From the NCBI RefSeq assembly GCF_900116365.1, contig NZ_FPAG01000005.1:272478-336477 (forward strand): a stretch of 64,000 bases of DNA. Direction: 5' to 3'. Within the stretch, counting starts at the first letter, position 1; each line of letters opens with the position of its first letter. The translations under genes and the position numbers were made by a program. This stretch comes from Zhouia amylolytica (lineage in GTDB: Bacteria > Bacteroidota > Bacteroidia > Flavobacteriales > Flavobacteriaceae). This document shows, in pieces, positions 50,568 through 58,848 of this stretch. The notes below the pieces were generated by a model that had not been told where the DNA came from, searched no databases, and saw only the letters and a program-made list of their open reading frames with translations.

Positions 50568-52538
50568 CTAACGCACCGGTATCTTTAAAATAACCTGTGT
50601 ACCTGAAGGGTTATTATTGTTATATAAATCAATGATATTCAGGCTGTGCATATTGGCAAAATTTTTAGAAAAGTTAGCCAGTCGTTCCCTTGTTAGGGCA
50701 ATGCCAATAGACTTTGTATTGTTCTTCTTTTTCTCAGTTTCAATCTTCATGGTACGTTCGCGCCCGATTCCATTATCGAGGATGCTAATTTCTACATAAT
50801 CATTAGAATCCTTTCGAACCGTAAGGTTTAAAGACTTATAGCCATCTTTGGCAGACAATCCATGCCATAAAGCATTTTCGATAAAAGGTTGGAGAGTTAA
50901 TGAAGGAATTTTGATACTATCGAGATCCAGACTCTCATCTATGGATACCTTATAGTCAATTTCATTACACAAGCGAATATTCTCGATATTTACATATAAT
51001 TGCATTGTTTTTAACTCATCAGCCAGGGAAATTTCCTTTTCCATTGATGTTGATAAAATGGTGCGGATCAATTTAGAAAACTGATCGAGATAGGCAACTG
51101 CACTTTTTTTATCATTATTAAGCATATAAAGCTTTATAGAGAGCAGGGAGTTAAAAATAAAATGTGGATTCATCTGAAGTCGTAAAAGCTTCTGTTCCAA
51201 ACTTAAAAAACGTTTTTCACCAGCCAGCTTTTTTTGGCGGAATAGAATAACCAAAAATGCAATGGTCAACAACGAGAACATGAAAATAAACATAAAAATC
51301 TTGTTCCGTTGCTCTAGTTGAATATTTACAATTTCGTTTTCTTTTTCAAGAAGTTCAATTTGCGCTTTCTTTTTCTCTACATCATATTTGGTAAGCAAAT
51401 CGAACATATAGCGTTGATTGCTTTCATTGAGAAATTGTTCCTCTTTTTCCTGATATAATCGATTGTACCCAAGTGCTTCTTTATAGTTGTTTCGGGAAGC
51501 ATACAAATTGGAAAGATGTTTATAGGCCTCTGCTTCAAAAGATTGTAATTTATTTTCTTTGGCAATTTTCAATCCCTTATTTAGGTGGTGCAAGGCCCTG
51601 CTATAATAACCCAGCTCCTGATTCGCCCAACCAGTACTTATATTGGCCATAGCTATATAATAGGGATCTCCGATTTCCACAGATGTTGTTAGGGTAGTCC
51701 TTATAAGTTCCAGCGCTTTTTGAAAACTCCCTTGTTTGAGATAGACCTGTGCAATACTGTTGTTGCAAATAACCCTTCCTAAATCTGAATCGATCTCGTT
51801 GTTATAGGCTAGTGATTTTTTGTAGTAGGTTAGAGCCTGGTCAAAAACTTCTCGTGCTTCATAGGTGTACCCAATATTATGGTAATTAATAGCTAAGCCT
51901 AACTTGCTATGAATAAATTCTTCCAGGGATAAAGCTTTCCTGAAATATTCTTCAGCACTTTCATATTGTTTTAATGTTAGGTAGATATTACCGATGCTGT
52001 TGTAGGAGATGGTAATTGACTTGGTTATGTGTTCACTTTTAACATCACTATTTTCCGCTATGCTCAAGGCCATTTGATGTCGATCTAATGCCATACGAAC
52101 CTGATCCATTCTTCTGTAAACAACCCCAAGCATATTCAATGCAGAGGTTGTAAGCTCATCATTACCAATATTTTTTGCAATGTTCAGACTTGTCTTGTGA
52201 TAGTCAATTGCTTTTTCATATTTCGATTTATCTCTAAAGTAAATTCCTAAGACATTATTGGCGAATGATGCTCCCTCAAAATATTTTTTTTGATTCGATT
52301 CCTTTAATAAGGTTTGCATTTTTAAAGTGTCCCTTCTATACTTCATTACATATTTAGCAAGGGAATCCGCCGAAGTAAACTTTTTATTCAAAACATAATT
52401 AAGATCCTCTTCAAAAGTTCTTTCCTGTGCAGTTAAAGAAAAAGAATAAATGATTGCAATAAATGCAATAAGAATTCTTTTAGATGATAGCTGTTTTGTT
52501 TGCAATCTGGAATAAGTTACAATGTTGATTAAAAGCAC
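50568..52538 (-). CDS. TPR-containing sensor histidine kinase (LytS-like)
   Basis: A 656-residue kinase. A signal/membrane start (ILIAFIAIIYSFSLTA) leads to about eight TPR units in the periplasm (residues 60-390), a membrane helix (IFMFIFMFSLLTIAFLVILF, about 415-435), and a His_kinase domain with the phospho-acceptor in LQMNPHFIFNSLLSIK; NALWHGLSAKDG and DNGIGRERT are the ATP-binding N and G boxes. No LytTR response regulator is adjacent, so its partner is elsewhere. Confidence 0.93.
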   Translation of the reverse strand: MLLINIVTYSRLQTKQLSSKRILIAFIAIIYSFSLTAQERTFEEDLNYVLNKKFTSADSLAKYVMKYRRDTLKMQTLLKESNQKKYFEGASFANNVLGIYFRDKSKYEKAIDYHKTSLNIAKNIGNDELTTSALNMLGVVYRRMDQVRMALDRHQMALSIAENSDVKSEHITKSITISYNSIGNIYLTLKQYESAEEYFRKALSLEEFIHSKLGLAINYHNIGYTYEAREVFDQALTYYKKSLAYNNEIDSDLGRVICNNSIAQVYLKQGSFQKALELIRTTLTTSVEIGDPYYIAMANISTGWANQELGYYSRALHHLNKGLKIAKENKLQSFEAEAYKHLSNLYASRNNYKEALGYNRLYQEKEEQFLNESNQRYMFDLLTKYDVEKKKAQIELLEKENEIVNIQLEQRNKIFMFIFMFSLLTIAFLVILFRQKKLAGEKRFLSLEQKLLRLQMNPHFIFNSLLSIKLYMLNNDKKSAVAYLDQFSKLIRTILSTSMEKEISLADELKTMQLYVNIENIRLCNEIDYKVSIDESLDLDSIKIPSLTLQPFIENALWHGLSAKDGYKSLNLTVRKDSNDYVEISILDNGIGRERTMKIETEKKKNNTKSIGIALTRERLANFSKNFANMHSLNIIDLYNNNNPSGTQVILKIPVR

Positions 52539-52631
52539 TTTGTCTGTTTGATTATCTAAAAATCATAATATATTTTTAAAAAGACAAGCAAAGATCGTTA
52601 AAAAGGGGGAAAATCCTATGATTTTAAGGTG

Positions 52632-53828
52632 TTAAGGAACCTTTTTGATACGTTGTACATTGATAAGTGAAAATAACATGATGGCGAACATGCTTAGTAT
52701 AATCCGGGAAAATTCGACCTTAGCATCAATCATAAGTCCCACTAAAAATGGTCCCAGAGCAGTACTTAATACCATAAACATGGTAAATAAACTTCTAATG
52801 GCGCCAATTTTTCTAACACCATAAATCTCAGCAATAACGGCAGTGGTAACAGCACCAGACATACCCACCGAGCATCCGGCTAAAATTAAAAATATAAGTG
52901 CTCCTAAAATACTATTCATAAAGGCTAAAGGAAGCATACCGAGGGTCATAGGCAATAAGTAGATACGGAACATTTTACGGGCCGTAAATTTATCTACCCA
53001 ATAACCACCAAGTATTGACATGGCAAAACGGGTAATGGCATAAGCGGTGAAAAATGAAGCATATAATGATACTGACCAGCCTTTGTGTTCAACAAAGACA
53101 TATTGATAGAAAAAAATGGAGGTTGAAACAAAGGCAACAGATATGCTTGCCGGCATCATAATCAAGAACTTCTTTTCTCCAATAAGATTCTTATAATCTT
53201 TGATCAATGACAGGGTTGAAGGCTTGTGGTCATCTAAGGTCACATCAAAATGTGAGAGTTTTATAAATTTCAGTCTTATTAGGTACAACAATAGGATACC
53301 ACCGGATACAAGGGCTGCTATTTGGTAATCATACCATAAGATGAGCGTGGAGATTATGATGGGGAAAATAGCTTCTCCCACAGAAAAACCTAATGCCGAG
53401 ACACTTAAGGCCTTACCTCGGTCGGCAGTATAGTATCGAGACATTACGGTCATGCTTATATGTGTCATTAATCCTTGACCTGTAAGTCGCAATCCTATTA
53501 AAGCCAGAAAAAGAAGGGCGATATGGTTTTGTGAAACGCCAAGAATAAAACAAGAAACAGCTGCACCGGTGATGGTAAGCGCAGTTACCTTTTTTACAGG
53601 CTTATGATCAATGGTATGCCCTACCGTAAGCATTATAACAGAGGAGGTCATGGTGCACAGGGCATAAATACCTCCAAAGGACCCTTCAGATAGTGAAAAG
53701 GACCTAATGATTTCCGGTACATACAGCGAAATTAGAAATGTTTGCCCAAAACTGGATAAAAAAGTCATTACCCATCCAAAGCTTACATTACGAGTGTTTT
53801 GTTTTAAAAAATGATAAAAATCTTTCAC
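52632..53828 (-). CDS. MFS transporter
   Basis: A 398-residue major facilitator with 12 predicted helices, beginning VSFGWVMTFLSSFGQTFLIS. Motif A-like residues are in GHTIDHKPVKKVT and the second-half repeat in GGYWVDKFTARKM. The substrate is not readable. It starts three bases before the end of the neighbouring MFS gene's spacing, that is, the two MFS genes are only three bases apart and probably cotranscribed. Confidence 0.88.
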   Translation of the reverse strand: MKDFYHFLKQNTRNVSFGWVMTFLSSFGQTFLISLYVPEIIRSFSLSEGSFGGIYALCTMTSSVIMLTVGHTIDHKPVKKVTALTITGAAVSCFILGVSQNHIALLFLALIGLRLTGQGLMTHISMTVMSRYYTADRGKALSVSALGFSVGEAIFPIIISTLILWYDYQIAALVSGGILLLYLIRLKFIKLSHFDVTLDDHKPSTLSLIKDYKNLIGEKKFLIMMPASISVAFVSTSIFFYQYVFVEHKGWSVSLYASFFTAYAITRFAMSILGGYWVDKFTARKMFRIYLLPMTLGMLPLAFMNSILGALIFLILAGCSVGMSGAVTTAVIAEIYGVRKIGAIRSLFTMFMVLSTALGPFLVGLMIDAKVEFSRIILSMFAIMLFSLINVQRIKKVP

Positions 53829-53831
53829 AAC

Positions 53832-54998
53832 CTACATTTTAGTAGTATTTGAAGCTGGTTTTAAAATAGGCTTTCCTGTCCAGCTTAAAACAGCAATTAA
53901 CGCACCTACTACAGCGATGAGTGAGAAAGAGAATCTCAAATTAAATTCTTCGGCAATAAATCCAATAATAGGAGGCCCAAATAAAAATCCAAAATAGGCA
54001 ATAGTAGATACCATGGCTAAAGCAATTCCCGGACTATAGGTTTTGGATCTCCCAGCGATCGAAAAAGATAAAGGAATTACGGAAGAGGTGCCGGCACCTA
54101 CTAATAAAAATCCAATTGTGGCATATATTAAAGATGGAAACAATACCGATATTAATAAACCAGAGAATATTAAAATCCCACTAAATTGTAATAAAGCAAC
54201 AGCTCCAAAACGTTGAGTGAAATAATCGGCTACAAATCTTCCGGAAGCCATAGTACTCATAAAAGCAATATACCCCAGGGTGGTAAGACTTGCATCCACA
54301 TTAACAATTTTATCAAAATAAACACCACTCCAGTCAAACATACATCCTTCACACATCATTCCACAAAAAGCTATAATACCTATTCTTAATAATAGTTTAT
54401 CAGGTTTTTTAAAAACCAATCCTTGCTCAGACGATTTATTAATATCTTCTGATAACATATTCCGGTATGCCATAAAGATAATAAGTAAACATAACGCCCC
54501 AACGATAGAAAAATGATAAAATGGCGTGACTTTAAGATCGATCATTGCTGCTCCAACTGCACCTCCTACAAATCCGGCCAGGCTCCATAAGCCATGAAAG
54601 GAAGCCATGATTGTTTTTCCATAGTGAAATTCTACACCTACGGCCTGAGTGTTAACCGCTATATTTGTTAAGTTCCCAACTAGACCGAAGAGAATTACAG
54701 CCCCGATCAATTCAATTACTGCATCGGCAAGACCAAGTAACGGAAGGAAAAGGGCATATAATATTGCAGAAAGAATTACGACCTTTTTGCTTCCGTAACG
54801 ATGTACCATCCAGCCAGCCAAAGGAAGAGCAACCAAAGATCCGGCAGGAAGCCCTAATAATACACCTCCCAATTGCCCTTCATTGAGTCCAAGGGTATTT
54901 TTAATATCCGGAATCCTACTTGCCCAGCTGGCAAAACAAAGTCCGCTTAAAAAAAATACAGCGCTAACGGCAACCCTTTTCTTTAAATTCGAGTTCAT
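53832..54998 (-). CDS. MFS transporter (YbjJ-like)
   Basis: A 12-helix carrier of 388 residues from the ATG at 54998 (MNSNLKKRVAVSAVFFLSGL); a longer ORF starts at 55025. AGWMVHRYGSKKVV is the motif A region, and FCGMMCEGCMFDWSGVYFDK matches the YbjJ/sugar-type MFS branch. The paralogue downstream is only three bases away. Function unknown; candidates are sugars or organic acids. Confidence 0.87.
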   Translation of the reverse strand: MNSNLKKRVAVSAVFFLSGLCFASWASRIPDIKNTLGLNEGQLGGVLLGLPAGSLVALPLAGWMVHRYGSKKVVILSAILYALFLPLLGLADAVIELIGAVILFGLVGNLTNIAVNTQAVGVEFHYGKTIMASFHGLWSLAGFVGGAVGAAMIDLKVTPFYHFSIVGALCLLIIFMAYRNMLSEDINKSSEQGLVFKKPDKLLLRIGIIAFCGMMCEGCMFDWSGVYFDKIVNVDASLTTLGYIAFMSTMASGRFVADYFTQRFGAVALLQFSGILIFSGLLISVLFPSLIYATIGFLLVGAGTSSVIPLSFSIAGRSKTYSPGIALAMVSTIAYFGFLFGPPIIGFIAEEFNLRFSFSLIAVVGALIAVLSWTGKPILKPASNTTKM

Positions 54999-55066
54999 GC
55001 TCTTTTTTTTCAGTATTAAACACAAAGGTTAATAAAAAGATCGGGTGAATCAATATCCTTTAAAAT

Positions 55067-55101
55067 AAAAAAGGAAAGCCTAAAAAATGCTTTCCTTTTT
55101 T
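55067..55101 (-). terminator. terminator of the cytochrome c-YceI operon
   Basis: A 13-base-pair stem (55067-55079 with 55089-55101) rich in A on one side; on the minus strand GGAAAGC...GCTTTCC is followed by six T. It lies 58 bases after the YceI stop codon. Confidence 0.85.
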
Positions 55102-55158
55102 TATAATTTCAAAATATACCACAGGAATATTGTGAATTTGAAATATCTTCTTCGACAA

Positions 55159-55710
55159 TTATTCTTCCAGTATCAAGTTTATTTGAACCGCTACTTCTTC
55201 TGCAATTTTTGTAAATACGATCTTAGGGATTTTGATGTCGAAATCTTTGGTAAGGAGGGTAAAGGCTGAAGAGGCTTTAATACCTCCTTGCTCCCGACTT
55301 AATTTTATAACAGCCGAAAGTGGTCTTGTAACGTTGTGAATCGTTATTTTTCCTTCAACCTGATATTCCTTTGTACTTTTATCCAGTTCCTCTAAGTTTA
55401 GGTTTTTAATTTTACCACTAAAATACGCCTTTGGATATTTTTCAGATTCCATATAGTTTTCATTAAAATGCTCTTGCATTAGCTTATTTGAAAACTCAAA
55501 TTCTTTAATGAGCATTACAACTCCAAAGGCACCATCATCTTTTAAAATTCCATTTACTTTTGAATTGGTCGGATTAATGTTTTCCAAAGGAGTTGAAGCA
55601 TTAAAGGTGATAATACCTTTAGTGGTTTTGTAGGTGCTTTGAGCTATAGTAGTCATAGACACAAATAGGACCGTTATTAAAAGCCTGTATGTTAGTTTAG
55701 TTGACTTCAT
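55159..55710 (-). CDS. YceI family protein
   Basis: A 183-residue exported lipocalin-like protein that binds isoprenoid lipids in characterised relatives. A signal peptide (MKSTKLTYRLLITVLFVSMT) is followed by the YceI beta-barrel with GIITFNASTPLENI and KGKITIHNVTRPLSAVIKL-type strands. Its ATG shares one base with the stop of the cytochrome c gene upstream, so translation is coupled. Confidence 0.9.
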   Translation of the reverse strand: MKSTKLTYRLLITVLFVSMTTIAQSTYKTTKGIITFNASTPLENINPTNSKVNGILKDDGAFGVVMLIKEFEFSNKLMQEHFNENYMESEKYPKAYFSGKIKNLNLEELDKSTKEYQVEGKITIHNVTRPLSAVIKLSREQGGIKASSAFTLLTKDFDIKIPKIVFTKIAEEVAVQINLILEE

Positions 55711-56084
55711 TACTTTTCTGGGGTTCCGTTAGCGACCCAAGCCTTGATCTGATCAATTTTAGTTTGGGACATTTTTCCACCCTGTGGCATTGGGTTGGTA
55801 TTACTTTCAATACGGCCAACAAGATTTCTGTTATCTACCGCATCAACTACCTGCGCATAAGTAACCAATGACATAGGAGCCCCTTGACTCGTTGTGCTGC
55901 CATGACACGATGTGCATTCGCTGGTCATAATACCTTTAATGGTATTTTCATAGGTAATGCTGCTACCATCAATTTCATCAGGGGTGTTTTCCATAGCAGA
56001 ATCATCTGTACTGGAACAACTTGATAGGCAAATACTAAGAAGTAATAAAGTGGTAGTTTTTGATAAAAAAGTTAATTTTTTCAT
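55710..56084 (-). CDS. lipoprotein c-type cytochrome
   Basis: A 124-residue protein with a lipoprotein signal (LLLSICLSSC) and one haem-binding CTSCH motif (about residues 57-61); Met in NPMPQGGKMS is the likely axial ligand. It is small enough for an electron carrier anchored in the periplasm. Its stop overlaps the YceI start by one base. Haem attachment needs a System II machinery such as the CcsBA fusion in this window. Confidence 0.88.
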   Translation of the reverse strand: MKKLTFLSKTTTLLLLSICLSSCSSTDDSAMENTPDEIDGSSITYENTIKGIMTSECTSCHGSTTSQGAPMSLVTYAQVVDAVDNRNLVGRIESNTNPMPQGGKMSQTKIDQIKAWVANGTPEK

Positions 56085-56197
56085 AGTTCAGGGGTTAATT
56101 AATTAATTTGTTGTATAAAAATATTAAAAAAATGTTAAACAGTGTTTGTATTCATATACGGAAGTTTATTAGATTTGGTTTTTAAAATTGAATAAAT

Positions 56198-57112
56198 ATG
56201 AGTAGACCCCAACCGAAGAACCAGTTAACTTTTTTGTTAAAAAGAGGAACAAAACAACTTCATTCGACACTTTCAATTTTTTGTGTTCTGGTATTAACCT
56301 TTCAATCACTTAGTGCACAAGATGATATTTGGAAAGAAATAGATAAAACTGACACTTTAAATGATGCTGAGGCGGCATTTAAATCGCTCAAGATCGTAAA
56401 TTTTGAATCAACCAAGTTGGCAGCAGCCAAAGAGTTTCGTTTTGTAGTCTCTCATAGATTCGGCAGTGTTAAGAATGGCATAGATGATTTTTTCGGACTT
56501 GATAATGCGGTAACCAGAATACAGTTTATTTATGGTATATCGGATAAATTTAACATCGGAATTTCGAGAAGTTCATTTCAAAAAGTTTATGATATTCAGT
56601 TTAAGTACAGGTTGTTAACTCAGAGGGAAGGTGGTTTCCCTGTTACTGTTAGCGGATACTCAGTTGGAGGAATTAATACGTCTTATGACGAAGATTTAGA
56701 CCCTGCTATTTCATTTGGGGATAAGTTGTCTTACGTTCAGCAAATTTTGATTTCCCGAAAATTCAACGATCGCTTGTCTTTAGAGTTAGCACCTTCATAC
56801 CTGTATGAGGCATACCCGTCGCCCTTGGTACAACATGAAAACCAATTTGTTATGGGTATGGGCGGAAGATATAAAATAGCCAATCGTTGGAGTATTAATA
56901 TGGATTACGGAATCCATACGAACAGAACCCCTTCTTCTCCTTTTCATAATCCTTTGTCAATAGGAGTTGATCTTGAAACTGGAGGGCATGTTTTTCAAAT
57001 GCACTTTACCAATGCTGAAGGAATGATGGAACGTGGATTTTTATCCCATGCCTCAGGAGATTGGGGGGATGGTGATTTTTTCTTCGGATTTAATTTAACA
57101 CGAACCTTTTAA
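56198..57112 (+). CDS. DUF5777 family beta-barrel protein
   Basis: A 304-residue outer-membrane-type protein. The long N-terminus contains a signal peptide (HSTLSIFCVLVLTFQSLSA); the mature part is a regular series of beta strands (FRFVVSHRFGSVKNGIDDFF, FNIGISRSSFQKVYD) matching DUF5777. It is divergent from the cytochrome c/YceI operon, a neighbourhood also seen in other Bacteroidota, which suggests a shared redox or lipid role. The function is unknown. Confidence 0.85.
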   Translation: MSRPQPKNQLTFLLKRGTKQLHSTLSIFCVLVLTFQSLSAQDDIWKEIDKTDTLNDAEAAFKSLKIVNFESTKLAAAKEFRFVVSHRFGSVKNGIDDFFGLDNAVTRIQFIYGISDKFNIGISRSSFQKVYDIQFKYRLLTQREGGFPVTVSGYSVGGINTSYDEDLDPAISFGDKLSYVQQILISRKFNDRLSLELAPSYLYEAYPSPLVQHENQFVMGMGGRYKIANRWSINMDYGIHTNRTPSSPFHNPLSIGVDLETGGHVFQMHFTNAEGMMERGFLSHASGDWGDGDFFFGFNLTRTF

Positions 57113-57136
57113 AAGGCTCATTTAATTTTTTTTGTC

Positions 57137-57172
57137 AAAGGTGTTGTTTTTTTTAAAAAAAGCAGCACCTTT
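57137..57172 (+). terminator. probable terminator of the DUF5777 gene
   Basis: AAAGGTG (57137-57143) pairs with CACCTTT (57166-57172); the T-rich and A-rich stretches between them extend the stem. The following T-run is weak. Confidence 0.5.
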
Positions 57173-57348
57173 GTTTCATTATGATTTCCAGAGCGAAAAT
57201 AATAGGTTAATAGTGTTGATGGATTTTCAATGCTAAAGGTTGCCAGAAATGGGTTAAGATTTTCTTTTTATACCCTTTTATTGGCACAATAACTCCCAGA
57301 CCAACGTTAAAGAATTTATTATTTTTAATTTATCAATCGCTCATTCTA

Positions 57349-58755
57349 ATGACATCAAACAAGTTTAATTTAGTTTCTTTTTTAAAGCTATTAAAAGATG
57401 CCATCTCCGGTAAGGAAATGGATTTCACTAAAGGAAGTATCCGAAAAGCTATATTTATGCTGTCCATACCCATGATACTTGAAATGTGTATGGAATCTGT
57501 TTTCGCTTTGGTCGATATAGCATATGTCTCCCAGGTAAGTACCAATGCTGTGGCAACGGTCGGACTTACAGAATCGGTAATCACCCTGGTCTATGCAGTT
57601 GCAGTCGGACTCAGTATGGCTGCTACGGCTATAGTAGCCCGAAGGATAGGTGAGAAAGACCATGTTGGAGCGAATCAGGCTGCTGTGCAGGTTATCATTC
57701 TCGGTGTTCTCGTAGCTATCGTAGTTAGTACCATCGGAATTGTATTTCCTAAAGAGATCTTATCACTCATGGGTGGAGAATCCGATCTTGTAGAGGAGGG
57801 GTATAGGTATACTCAAATTCTATTTGGAGGTAATATAACAATAGTCTTATTATTTCTTATCAATGCTATTTTCCGGGGTGCTGGAAATGCCTCCATGGCC
57901 ATGTGGGCTCTGGTATTGTCTAATGGATTAAATATTATTCTCGATCCTATTTTCATTTTCGGGCTTGGTCCAATACCCGAATATGGAGTGGCAGGCGCTG
58001 CCATAGCAACTACTATAGGACGTGGAACAGCTGTAGTTTTTCAGCTCTTCGTATTATTTTATGGAGCTACACGTATAAAGCTGGCATTTAAAGATCTGGT
58101 TATACGTACGCAGATTATGCTCCGTTTAATAAAAGTCTCTCTCGGAGGAATAGGGCAGTTCCTGATCGGTACCTCGAGTTGGATATTTTTAATGCGAATC
58201 ATGAGTGAATTTGGTAGTGAGGTCCTGGCCGGATATACCATTTCTATTCGAATCATGATGTTTACCCTAATGCCTTCATGGGGAATGAGTAATGCTGCTG
58301 CAACCCTGGTTGGTCAGAACCTGGGAGCAAATCAACCCGAAAGGGCAGAAATTTCAGTATGGAAAACCAGTAAGTATAATGCCTACTTCATGATTATTGT
58401 TTCTGTATTATATCTCTTTTTTGCCCGATCGATTATAGGCTGGTTTAGTGAGGTGCCCGAGGTAGTTAAGTATGGAGCCATGAGTTTACAGATCGTAGCA
58501 GCAGGTTATGTGTTATATGCCTATGGGATGACCTTAACAAATGCTTTTAATGGAGCAGGAGATACCAAAACACCAACGATTATAAATTTCTTTTGCTTTT
58601 GGATGTTCCAGTTGCCTTTTGCGTATTTTGCTGCGCTTACCATGGAGTGGGGTCCAAAAGGAGTATTTTGGGGAATAATGCTTGCAGAATCACTGATCGC
58701 GCTGGTAGCGATCTATTGGTTTAAGAAGGGTAAGTGGAAATTAGTGAAAGTATAA
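57349..58755 (+). CDS. MATE family efflux transporter
   Basis: A 468-residue multidrug/sodium antiporter with 12 helices, starting the first helix at RKAIFMLSIPMILEMCMES. The DinF/NorM-type segments AAATLVGQNLGANQPERAE and the matching NAIFRGAGNASMAMWALVLS are present. Monocistronic. Substrates are not predictable. Confidence 0.93.
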   Translation: MTSNKFNLVSFLKLLKDAISGKEMDFTKGSIRKAIFMLSIPMILEMCMESVFALVDIAYVSQVSTNAVATVGLTESVITLVYAVAVGLSMAATAIVARRIGEKDHVGANQAAVQVIILGVLVAIVVSTIGIVFPKEILSLMGGESDLVEEGYRYTQILFGGNITIVLLFLINAIFRGAGNASMAMWALVLSNGLNIILDPIFIFGLGPIPEYGVAGAAIATTIGRGTAVVFQLFVLFYGATRIKLAFKDLVIRTQIMLRLIKVSLGGIGQFLIGTSSWIFLMRIMSEFGSEVLAGYTISIRIMMFTLMPSWGMSNAAATLVGQNLGANQPERAEISVWKTSKYNAYFMIIVSVLYLFFARSIIGWFSEVPEVVKYGAMSLQIVAAGYVLYAYGMTLTNAFNGAGDTKTPTIINFFCFWMFQLPFAYFAALTMEWGPKGVFWGIMLAESLIALVAIYWFKKGKWKLVKV

Positions 58756-58767
58756 TACTGATAAATG

Positions 58768-58821
58768 AGTCGGTTAAGCGCAGTTAGAATTTATTTAATT
58801 TCAACTGCGCTGGAATCGACT
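58768..58821. repeat. REP-like inverted repeat between mate and tex
   Basis: AGTCG and AGCGCAGTT (58768-58785) are mirrored by AACTGCGCT and CGACT (58803-58821). The ACTGCGCT core is shared with the element at 38242-38297. It lies between two convergent genes and may act as a terminator as well. Confidence 0.65.
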
Positions 58822-58848
58822 ATAACTGTTTATAAAAAGATCTCATTG

